From: Ruegeria_C sp041537925
GTDB lineage: Bacteria > Pseudomonadota > Alphaproteobacteria > Rhodobacterales > Rhodobacteraceae
Length of the DNA: 64,000 nt
Assembly: GCF_041537925.1 (NCBI RefSeq)
Contig: NZ_JBGOSH010000002.1
Location: forward strand, 248,001 to 312,000
Direction of reading: 5' to 3'
Within the stretch, counting starts at the first letter, position 1; every line of letters begins with the position of its first letter. The notes below the pieces were generated by a model, which ran no database searches, was not told where the DNA came from, and saw only the letters and a list, made by a program, of their open reading frames with translations. Made by a program: the position numbers and the translations under genes. Of the stretch, positions 45,462-53,875 are shown one piece after another.

Positions 45462-46460
45462 TCAGGGGGTAGCAAATTCGCTTCCGGTCCAGACGAAGTC
45501 GAGCTGCGCAAAAACAGGAGAGGTCAGGATCGCCTCGGCGGGGTAGAGTAGGTTCAACTCGTCGCCAAAACGGGTTTCGCCGGGAACAAGCCCGGTGATG
45601 TTGTGCCAGACGCTCCAGTTGCCCGCATCGGTGACGGTGGTCGGATTGCTGAGTGCCGAAGGTTGATGCCAGCCCGCCGCATTCAGGATCGGTGTCAGGT
45701 CGAAGCGCGCATCATTGCTGGTGACCTCGGAACATTGGGCGGCGTCGCATTGCCAGCTGGCCCAGTCCTCGGCAGGGATGGTGCCTGCATCGGTCGCGGC
45801 CGGGTCTATCACCCGCGCCATCACCTGAAACGCACCGCCCGCATCGGGGCGTGTGATCGATAGCGGATCAACTGCCGGGTCACGTAGCGCCGCCGTGGGC
45901 GCCAGCCGCAACAGCCGCCCGATCAGGTCAATCTGCGCTGGCCCGTCGGCAGGCGCCATGCCGCCCGCAAGGGGCAGATTGCGCAGTGCGCTCTGCACCG
46001 GCATCGCGCCCCCTCGCGCGGCGATACCGACCAGTGCGGTGTCGAAGGCCTCGATGAAATCACTGCGCAGGCTGAAATCAAGAGGGAAACTGGCCTGTTG
46101 CGGCCCCACGGGCCGGACTTGCGCGCGGGTGACGAAGCTGAGTGGTGGCAGGGCGCCGGGTTGCGGCAGATTTATCTGCGGCCCGGCGATTCCTAGGGCC
46201 GCGGCAATCATGCGCGAGCGCTGCTCGACCTCGTCATATTCGGTCAGCAGGTTGAGATATCCGCCCACCTCGGTGATGTTGCGTGGCGGCGGGATGCGCG
46301 AGGGTGCAACATCGCCAGAGATCGCCAAACGGTGCGCGATGACCTCGCGCGCGCGCTGGATCGCCGGGGAATTAGTGGTTTCCAGGATAGAGATGATCGC
46401 CTGTGCGACATCCTCGTCGATCGACGTTTCTTCGGGCAGGTTTGTACTTGTATCACTCAT
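45462..46460 (-). CDS. Unknown protein downstream of the 1232-residue protein
   Basis: A 332-residue protein with no signal peptide or membrane helix and no family that I recognise. The N-terminal 110 residues are helical and charged (DEDVAQAIISILETTN), the middle is rich in Ala, Pro and Gly, and the end is beta-rich with two cysteines (WQCDAAQCSEV) and many aromatic residues (GNWSVWHNITGLVPG). GAGGAG precedes the ATG. It begins 21 bases after the stop of the large protein and is the last gene of that unit, so the two probably work together. The tail may be a binding domain; this is inference. Confidence 0.6.
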   Translation of the reverse strand: MSDTSTNLPEETSIDEDVAQAIISILETTNSPAIQRAREVIAHRLAISGDVAPSRIPPPRNITEVGGYLNLLTEYDEVEQRSRMIAAALGIAGPQINLPQPGALPPLSFVTRAQVRPVGPQQASFPLDFSLRSDFIEAFDTALVGIAARGGAMPVQSALRNLPLAGGMAPADGPAQIDLIGRLLRLAPTAALRDPAVDPLSITRPDAGGAFQVMARVIDPAATDAGTIPAEDWASWQCDAAQCSEVTSNDARFDLTPILNAAGWHQPSALSNPTTVTDAGNWSVWHNITGLVPGETRFGDELNLLYPAEAILTSPVFAQLDFVWTGSEFATP

Positions 46461-46481
46461 AACAACTTCTCCTCTACTCGC

Positions 46482-49400
46482 TCAGCCGCCAAGACTGTTC
46501 AGGAAGTCCAGCGCAGCCGCGCTGCCCAGCTTCCGGTTCGACCCGTCGGGCGCTTCGGTGTTGACCTTGTCGAAAGCACCAAAGATATTTGACAGGATGT
46601 TCGCATTGCTTGGGTCCTTCAGTGCGTCTGCGCCGCCGGGGAAGTCCGAGAAGAATCCGGCGAAGAAATCACGCCGCTTGTCTTCGTCCTGCGCGCCCAC
46701 CAGCGCGCTGATATTTCCGGCATTTTCCCCGAATTTCGTAAACTCCGCGAGTTTGGATTTGTCGGCGGCTTTCTTGTCCTTCACCTCCTTGTCCTGCGCC
46801 AGCGCCTTTGCGGCGGCCAGATCTTTGGCCTTGCCCGCCAATTCGGTGGCCTTGCCGACCAGATCCTTGGTCAGGTCGGTGGCGGAATCGACCGCCTTGT
46901 CACGGCCCGCCTGCACCGACTGGGTTTCGGCCTGAAGCTGTTTCTGCAGCGCCTCAAGCCCGGTCAGATCGGTGCCCGCACGGGCCAGATCGGGCGCGGC
47001 CTTGAGAATCTCGGCCAGCGGCGAGGACGGGATCGTACTGCCAGTGCCGATATCACCACCCGCGATGGTCAGAGCGTTCGTCGGCTGGTTCGTGGCCAGA
47101 TCGCTGGGCGCGCGGGTGCCGAAGATCGAACTGTCATCCGAGGGCAGGACCGGCGCGTCGCCCACGGGCGGCGGCGTCGGTGAATCCTGCCAGTTCCAGA
47201 ACCGGCGGTGATCGATCATCTCGCAGGAATTGCATCGGCCCAGAACGGCCTCACCCAGCAGCCCACGTGTGGGCAATGAGATCGAGCGGCGCGGCGGGCG
47301 GAAATCCTCGCGGTGGAAGCGCATCAGACTGTCCTGGATATCGCCGGTGGTCAGCTCAATCCGGTCCGACAGGTCCGCCGGAATGTGGAATGGCATGATC
47401 ATCGAGTTGCCGTAGAACCCCAGCACCCGGTTCGACACCGCGCTGAGCAACGGGATTTCCGAGGATGCGTCCTCGAGCCCGCCTTCGGGCACGCCGATTG
47501 TAAAACGCTCCAGCAGGATCGCGCGTTCCTCGTCGGTCATGCTTTCCCAGATCGAGCGCGAATAGGACACGGTGTTGGACACCACATGCTGGTACATCTC
47601 TTCGATCCGGCGCAGGTCGCGACGGCTGAGCACATCATTTACCGCCGCCACCGCGTAAGGCAGCCGGGGCGGCAGGGATTGCACGCTGCCATCATCCAGC
47701 ACCGTGGCCTCATCCGCCTGCCCGTCATTTATCGTGGCGCTGAACCGGGTGACCAGCGGCGCGCCGATCTGGTCGTCGAACTCACCCCCGCTGAGCGAGG
47801 TGTTCAGGCTGCGCTCGATATCGCGCAGCGCGCGGCCCGGATCGTCGTTGCCGAGGATGCCATCACTCAGATCACCCAGCAGACCGGGCAGGGTGATCAC
47901 GTCTCCCCCAGTAAAGAAAGAATAGGCGAAACGCCCGGTGCGGCGATAGAGCTCCACCCGCGCGATATCGGCATGTTCGACCGAACGGGGCAGGGCAACG
48001 CTGCCCTCATAGGTCGTGGTGCGCACGGTGTTGCGGCGGGTATCGGCCAACCGCACCAGCAGGTTCTCGCGGTTCTTGGCCGGTTTTTCGTAGAAATCGT
48101 CGATATCCACGGGGGCGCCCACCAGCGGCACCGGACCGATCCGGTCGCCATCCTTGGTGATGATCGCCGCCGAGATATCGTCATTGGGCATGAAGACGCC
48201 ACGTGCCGCGAACTTTACGATGTCCTGCGCTGTGCCCACATTGTTCTGCGGTTGGGCAAAGGGATCGGCGGCGAACTCTTCCAGCAGGCGCAGCGCGCTG
48301 CGGCGTCTGCGGCGGCTGCCGAATTCCTTACGCAGGGTTGCGGCATGCCGCAGCACGGTGGCGTAGCGATGCAGCAGGAACGCGCGGTTGACTGCTGGCG
48401 GCAGCGCTTCGGGCTGCGGCACTCGCCGGAAGGCGATCAGTTGCATCGGCACAAAACAGACCAATTGCACGCCCTCGATCCGCGTCTCGATCGAGAAATC
48501 GCGCAACACCTCAAACCATTGCATGGTCATGGCATGGCAATGGTTGCGGTTGGCTACAAACTTGGTCGATGCCCGGCGCCGGTCGGTTGCGGTGGCGGTG
48601 CGCACGCTTGTCCGGCTGGACCGGCGCTTGACCGAGGCCGAGCGTTCCAGCGAGGACGAGAATGCCTCGTGGGTTTCCGACAGGAACGAGCGCGAGGTGT
48701 TCTGCGAGGCCGAAGATGAGCCGCTGGAACTGGAACTGGCCGAACCACGGGTCCAACCTGCGCCGCCTGCGATACCGCCGAACAGACCACCGATGAATCC
48801 GCCAATGCCTCCGCCGACGCCGCCCGAAAAGCCCTTGGAGCTTGAACTGTTATTGGTGTTGAAGCGGGACGATCCCTGGATCAACTCGCTCAGTGCGGTG
48901 TTGAAGGTGGAATCGAACGAGGTATCACGGCTTTCCTCGAATTCCTGTTGTTCGCTGAAGCTCAGGCTTTCGCGTTCGCGCACGCTGAGCGTCTCGCGCT
49001 GTTCGGAGACCACGATGCGCTGCTCCTCGCCCGGTGCAAGCGGCAGCGAATAGATCAGACGCCCTAGCGACAGCCCGGCATGCACCGCCGTGGAGCGCAT
49101 CTTGGCGACATAGCCCAGCGACAGGCTGGAAGCCTTGGGCACGTTCGTCGGGCGGGCCTCGAGATCCTCGAAGAAATCCTCGACATCTATCGGCTCTTCA
49201 ATCGGCACCCGGTCGCGAAAGTTCCAGTCGCCGCCGCCGTTCTGCAAGGCGCTCAGGACGTTGGACGCGCTGATGCCCGCCCGCACGAACGCGCTGCCGG
49301 GCACCGTGGTGGGAAAAGTGACGCCGCCGACCACCCGGTCGCGGGTCAGGTTGGCAGGCCCCACCAGCGGATCGGTCAGACGGTAGAGCACCGAGTAGCG

Positions 49401-50180
49401 CCGGCGCGAGACAGTGCCACCCTCGGTCCGGTATTCCGAGGCGCAATCGCCCTCGCCCAGCACCAGCGGCGGCTGGTTCGACTGGAAATCCTCGATATTC
49501 TCGTCCGCATCCTCGGAATCAACGGGGAAGAGGTCCGTCAGCTCCCCCACCACCGAGCGGGCCAACGGGGTCAGGGTACGCTCCAGCACCACCAGACCCA
49601 ACTGGCCGTCGATGGCATCCACCCGCGACACGGCATGTGTCAGGCTAGCATTCTGCCCGCGCAACCGCAGGCGCAGCCCGTTCTGCGGCGCCCGCAGACC
49701 CGGCAGGGCCAGCGAAAACCGCCCGCGCCGGTCGGTCACTGTCTTGGGGACTGGCCACGAAAAGCTGCCCATGCCTTCGTTAGTGCCAAATTCTGGGCGC
49801 AGCGCCTCGATGATCAGCCGCTCGGCGGGTGAGCCGTCGGGGTTCAGGATCTCTCCGCGCAGCTTGGTCGCAAGCGTGGCGGGAAAACCGGCAAAGAACC
49901 CGGCCTCGCCCAGGTCCTTCTTGAAGGTGCCAAGCTGTCGGAACACCGCCGTCATGCCAAGGCTGCGGCGCTCGACAAGTTCAGCGACGGCATCTGGCGA
50001 AAGTTCGATCCCTTCGCCACGTCTGAGCGCGCGCAAGCGGTCCTGCTCGCTGCGTTTGTCAGAGATGACGGCGGTGACCGCATCACCCGAAGCCGAGAAT
50101 TTCAAGGCCTCTTCTGCCTGCGGTTCTGCATCCGGCACGGAAACGGAGATGGAACGGGAAAGTCGGTCTGAATCAGCCAC
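46482..50180 (-). CDS. Large unknown protein with glycine-rich hydrophobic core and HCH motif
   Basis: A protein of 1232 residues. The GTG at 50180 has AAGGGG six bases upstream; a TTG at 50198 would add six residues. Residues 107-160 resemble a carboxypeptidase regulatory-like beta-sandwich (GEILNPDGSPAERL). Residues 395-445 are a charged coiled-coil-like stretch, followed at 452-476 by a glycine-zipper-like hydrophobic segment (GGFIGGLFGGIAGG) and a Ser/Arg-rich region. Residues 547-560 hold NHCHAMTMQWFEVLRDF. A CNSCEMIDH pair lies near residue 1010, and the C-terminus is an Ala/Lys/Asp-rich helix. There is no signal peptide. I recall related large bacterial proteins with an NHxHALTxQYYEV motif of unknown role, but I cannot name the family. 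Confidence 0.65.
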   Translation of the reverse strand: MADSDRLSRSISVSVPDAEPQAEEALKFSASGDAVTAVISDKRSEQDRLRALRRGEGIELSPDAVAELVERRSLGMTAVFRQLGTFKKDLGEAGFFAGFPATLATKLRGEILNPDGSPAERLIIEALRPEFGTNEGMGSFSWPVPKTVTDRRGRFSLALPGLRAPQNGLRLRLRGQNASLTHAVSRVDAIDGQLGLVVLERTLTPLARSVVGELTDLFPVDSEDADENIEDFQSNQPPLVLGEGDCASEYRTEGGTVSRRRYSVLYRLTDPLVGPANLTRDRVVGGVTFPTTVPGSAFVRAGISASNVLSALQNGGGDWNFRDRVPIEEPIDVEDFFEDLEARPTNVPKASSLSLGYVAKMRSTAVHAGLSLGRLIYSLPLAPGEEQRIVVSEQRETLSVRERESLSFSEQQEFEESRDTSFDSTFNTALSELIQGSSRFNTNNSSSSKGFSGGVGGGIGGFIGGLFGGIAGGAGWTRGSASSSSSGSSSASQNTSRSFLSETHEAFSSSLERSASVKRRSSRTSVRTATATDRRRASTKFVANRNHCHAMTMQWFEVLRDFSIETRIEGVQLVCFVPMQLIAFRRVPQPEALPPAVNRAFLLHRYATVLRHAATLRKEFGSRRRRRSALRLLEEFAADPFAQPQNNVGTAQDIVKFAARGVFMPNDDISAAIITKDGDRIGPVPLVGAPVDIDDFYEKPAKNRENLLVRLADTRRNTVRTTTYEGSVALPRSVEHADIARVELYRRTGRFAYSFFTGGDVITLPGLLGDLSDGILGNDDPGRALRDIERSLNTSLSGGEFDDQIGAPLVTRFSATINDGQADEATVLDDGSVQSLPPRLPYAVAAVNDVLSRRDLRRIEEMYQHVVSNTVSYSRSIWESMTDEERAILLERFTIGVPEGGLEDASSEIPLLSAVSNRVLGFYGNSMIMPFHIPADLSDRIELTTGDIQDSLMRFHREDFRPPRRSISLPTRGLLGEAVLGRCNSCEMIDHRRFWNWQDSPTPPPVGDAPVLPSDDSSIFGTRAPSDLATNQPTNALTIAGGDIGTGSTIPSSPLAEILKAAPDLARAGTDLTGLEALQKQLQAETQSVQAGRDKAVDSATDLTKDLVGKATELAGKAKDLAAAKALAQDKEVKDKKAADKSKLAEFTKFGENAGNISALVGAQDEDKRRDFFAGFFSDFPGGADALKDPSNANILSNIFGAFDKVNTEAPDGSNRKLGSAAALDFLNSLGG

Positions 50181-50690
50181 AATGAACCCCTTAACCAATT
50201 GAAAAAACGAAAATATAAAAATTTATGCCAACACAAATTGGTGCCAGTATGAATACAATCATAACACGATTCGGCCCGATCAGCGTATTTCAGGCGCTAC
50301 GTGCGCGGCCAGTGGCGAATCTGTGCCGATGGATTTTGGCACTGCTTACACGCTGCCAGAGGCGCCTGATTCCGCATAATCATTTACAGATCACCGCGCT
50401 CCAGCGTACCCGATTTGGGCCCGCGGCGGTGGCCAGACAGGAGCCCCGGTGCTTCGCGCTTGAAATACGCGCCAAGCGGACAGTGGCATTCCGAATAACT
50501 CCCTCGGAGTTGCACAAAACCGTAATAGTGCCAGCACAAACCCCTTGACCTCTTTCGGGTAGCCAGGCCAGCGAGGGCGGGGCAACGAAATTAGCGACCG
50601 TTCTGGATGCGCCCGGTTCTAGCCCGGAGTGTTTCTGACCGCACGTTGCCGGTTCGATACCCTGACCAACAGTTCTTTGGGAGCTTACTA
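50181..50690. other. Intergenic region with divergent promoters and a possible remnant
   Basis: A gap of 510 bases between the large unknown gene and the RTX nuclease. Bases 50199-50270 are AT-rich and probably hold the leftward promoter. Bases 50520-50690 include a segment CGGTTCGATACCCTGACCA that looks like a tRNA 3' end, but the flanking bases cannot form a T-arm stem, so no tRNA is called. An antisense frame of 107 codons there has no recognisable protein. I see no other feature. Confidence 0.4.
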
Positions 50691-53022
50691 ATGACCAACA
50701 CACCGCAAATTCTAAACAACTCGGAGTCGCTGGCCTTTCTGGACGTCAGCGATTTGACCATTCCCGAAATTCAGGGTGTCGGGCATGTCTCCGAACATGT
50801 AGGGCAGGTGGTCCGCACCTCGGGCATTGTCACGGCGGTGGATCGCTCGGGCTTCTATGTGCAGGATCCCGAAGGCGACGGTGACGACGCGACATCGGAC
50901 GCGATCTTTGTCTTCACCGGCAACGGTGCGAGTGATCTGGTATCGGTCGGCGACACAGTTGATTTGCGCGGCGTGGTCAGCGAGTTCACTCCGGGTGGCA
51001 CCGACAGCGGCAACCTGTCGACCACGCAGCTTTCCGATGTAGAGATAGAGGTGACCAGCAGCGGCAACGCCCTGCCTGCGGCAATCATTCTGGGCGCGGT
51101 GGGTCGGACCCCGCCGACCGAGGTGGTGATCTCGGACAACGAATTGCCGGTGAACCTGCAGGAGGAGCCGGGGACCTTCAACCCCGAGACCGACGGCATC
51201 GATTTCTACGAAAGCCTTGAGGGGATGCGGGTTACCATCGACAATCCCACCGCCATTTCCGCCACCAACCGGTTTAGCGAGACCTGGGTTGCCGCCGATG
51301 ACGGTGCGGGTGTCACTTCGCCTGGCGGCGGTTTGAACGATCGCGGTGGGCTGAACATCAACGCCGATGCCGATGGAACCGGCGATGTGAACCCCGAGCG
51401 CATCCAGATCCAGTATGACAGCGATCTGCTGCCCGAAGGCTGTGACAGACCCGCCATCAACCTGGGTGACAACCTATCGGATATCACCGGTGTTGTGGAT
51501 TACGGCTTTGGCAATTTCGAGGTCAAGGTGACCGAAGCTTTCGAGGTCGAAACACTCACCGCCAACACGGCCGAGGTGACCGCCATCGAAGGTGGTGACG
51601 ACCGGCTGACCGTAGCCACCTACAACATCGTCAACGTGACCGCTGCCGAGGCGGATGGCGATGCCGACCAGATCGTGCAACTGGCCGAGCAAATCGTGAA
51701 CAATCTGGGCGCGCCCGACATCCTTGCGCTGCAAGAGGTGCAGGATGACAGTGGCGTTGCCGATGACGGCACGCTGAGCGCCGAGGAAACGCTGCTGGCA
51801 ATCGTTGACGCGATTGAGGCGGCGGGGGGGGCCGCGCTATGAATTTGACAGCGCCGTGGTGGATGAGGATGGCGAAAATGGCGGTGTGCCGGGCGGCAAT
51901 ATCCGCAACGCTTTCCTCTACAATCCTGACCGAGTTGAAGCGAAAGAGTTCGTCACGCTGGAATCCGATGTGCTGGCCGGGCTTGGCGTGACCAACCCGG
52001 ACGCCTTCGAGGGCAGCCGCGATCCGCTGCTGGGCGTGTTCGAGTTCAATGGGCAGGAGGTGACGCTGATCAACAACCACTTCTCGTCCCGCTTCGGCTC
52101 GACCCCGATCTTTGGCGGACCACAGCCCTTCGTACAGGCGGGCGAGGACGAACGCGCGGCACAGTCGCTGGCGTTGAACGAAGTGGTTGACGGGTTGCTG
52201 GCCTCTGACCCGGATGCGCGGGTGACGGTTCTGGGCGATCTCAACACCTTCGAGTTCACCGACGAACTGGCCGAGGACCTGCCCGGTGTCGGTGATAAAA
52301 AGGTGCTGACCAACCTGATCACCCAGCTTGAGGGGGATGAGGCCTATAGTTTCAACTTCCAGGGTAACAGCCAGGCACTTGACCACATCTTTGTCACCGA
52401 CCGGCTGCTGGATGGGGTCGAGGTGGACGTGGTTCACGTGAACACCGACTTCACCGATTTCGCCTCGGATCACGACCCGGTCGTGGCCAGCTTTCTGATC
52501 GAAGACCCCAACGATCCCGGCGAGTTTCTGTTGGGTGGCAGAGGCAAGGATATGATCGAAGGCACCGGGCGTAGTGATGTGATCATCGGGTTCAACGGGC
52601 GCGACCAGCTGTTCGGCCAGGATGGCAACGACGTGATACCGGGCGGTCGCGGGCGTGACCTGATCGAGGGCGGCGACGGGCATGATACGCTCAGCGGTGG
52701 CCGGGGCAGGGATACCATCCTGGGCGGCGACGGTGACGATTTCATCTTTGCCGGGCCGGGTCGCGACGTGATCGAAGGCGGCGCGGGCGACGATCTGCTG
52801 AATGGTGGGCGTGGTCGCAACAGCTTTGTCTTCGAGGGCGATTTCGGCGATGACATCTTGCTTTGCTTCAAGGTCGGGGTGGATGAGATTGAATTCGTAG
52901 GCACAAATGAGGTCGTGGCCACCGAGACCGATAGAGGCACATTGCTCACCTCAGCTGGTGACGCGCAAGGAAGTGTGGAATTGTTGTTTTTGTATAACTA
53001 TGAAGTTGATTTGTTGATCTAA
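50691..53022 (+). pseudogene. Secreted RTX endonuclease/exonuclease, frameshifted at a G8 run
   Basis: Two overlapping frames together encode a nuclease of about 775 residues of the ExeM/NucH type. The first part (50691-51842) has an OB-like domain and the start of the endonuclease/exonuclease/phosphatase fold (TVATYNIVN, DILALQEVQ). The second part, read from about 51832, has INNHFSSR, VLGDLNTFE and SDHDPV, the remaining catalytic residues, and ends in calcium-binding RTX repeats (GGDGDDF type, about 52528-52830) used for type I secretion. The junction is a run of eight G at 51824-51831; seven would restore the frame (EAAGGPRYEF). The cause may be a real mutation, slippage-based switching or a sequencing error. 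No signal peptide is present, as expected for this route. Confidence 0.85.
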
Positions 53023-53051
53023 AGACCTGGCTAAATCGTTTAATCATAAGT

Positions 53052-53080
53052 CCGACGCAATTCAATGCGTCGGTTATTTT
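53052..53080 (+). terminator. Intrinsic terminator of the RTX nuclease
   Basis: CCGACGCA and TGCGTCGG form an eight-base-pair stem with a six-base loop, followed by TTATTTT. It lies 29 bases after the nuclease stop and faces the convergent end of the next gene. Confidence 0.75.
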
Positions 53081-53096
53081 GCATTCTCAAGCATTG

Positions 53097-53858
53097 TCAC
53101 TCGGGTTTTCGGATGTTGAACACCATTTCGTGCTCCTGCCGGCTGGCGCCTTCTCCGACGGCCACGTTGTAACCCGCATTCTCGATATTGTAGCCCTTCT
53201 GCATCGCGATAATCAGCACCGCGCCGAATGTGGTGAAACCGACCACGATACAGATGGCGGCCAAGACCCCGATCACGATGAGCACGATCTCCCCGCCAGT
53301 CAAGGCAAGAGAGACTGGACCGGCATGACGGCTTTGGGTCTCGGCCCCGATGAACTGTCCACCGCGTTCGATGATCTGGGTGCGGAAGGCTTCGGCAACA
53401 GGACCGTCAATGGCCAGATCGACCGGAGCGTCCTGTTCGATCAGGGCACGCATCCGGTTGTGCGAGCCGGGTTCGGTCAGCGGCGTGACCACCGGCGGCG
53501 GGGTGCCATCGGGTGAGGCGTGAACCCGCAGCCGGAATTGGACACTGCCCGCAGGCACCGGGTGTGACCAGCGCACCACCAGCCGCAGCCGCCCGGTTGC
53601 ACCGCGCTCCGGTCGCGCCTCCAGTTCGGCTCCGGCAGCCAGTGAGGCCTCGGGCGTCGCCAGATCGATCAGGCTCAGCTGCAGCCCCTCGGGGATATCG
53701 ACCTCGAACACCTCTTCGCTGCTTTCAATGCGCGGTATCTGAAAATGACCTTCGGGTGCGGCAAAGCTGCGGGTCTCGTCCAGTACCACGAGGTTTCCAC
53801 CCGGACCGGCCTCGGCACCATCACCGGCGACGGTCAGGGCGCGGCCCTGACCCGCCAC
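53097..53858 (-). CDS. Unknown protein with C-terminal membrane segment
   Basis: A 253-residue protein without a signal peptide. Residues 1-180 are beta-rich and soluble. A long hydrophobic stretch lies at about residues 188-219 (IVLIVIGVLAAICIVVGF then FGAVLIIAM), long enough for one oversized helix or a hairpin, followed by a polar tail of 34 residues. The start is probably the GTG at 53858, 17 bases after the stop of the protease gene, so the two are cotranscribed. I recognise no family. The C-terminal anchor suggests it fixes a partner, perhaps the protease, at the membrane. Confidence 0.55.
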   Translation of the reverse strand: MAGQGRALTVAGDGAEAGPGGNLVVLDETRSFAAPEGHFQIPRIESSEEVFEVDIPEGLQLSLIDLATPEASLAAGAELEARPERGATGRLRLVVRWSHPVPAGSVQFRLRVHASPDGTPPPVVTPLTEPGSHNRMRALIEQDAPVDLAIDGPVAEAFRTQIIERGGQFIGAETQSRHAGPVSLALTGGEIVLIVIGVLAAICIVVGFTTFGAVLIIAMQKGYNIENAGYNVAVGEGASRQEHEMVFNIRKPE

Positions 53859-53875
53859 CGGCGCGGGCGAAGCCG

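Noticed and set aside
47313..48719. Open frame of 468 codons antisense to the large unknown protein
   Set aside because: The leftward frame has a ribosome site, coupled neighbour and ordered motifs; the antisense product is His/Arg/Gln-rich shadow sequence.
50655..50690. tRNA-like 3' end
   Set aside because: The bases around TTCGATA cannot form a five-base T-arm stem, and no D-arm or anticodon arm is found upstream.
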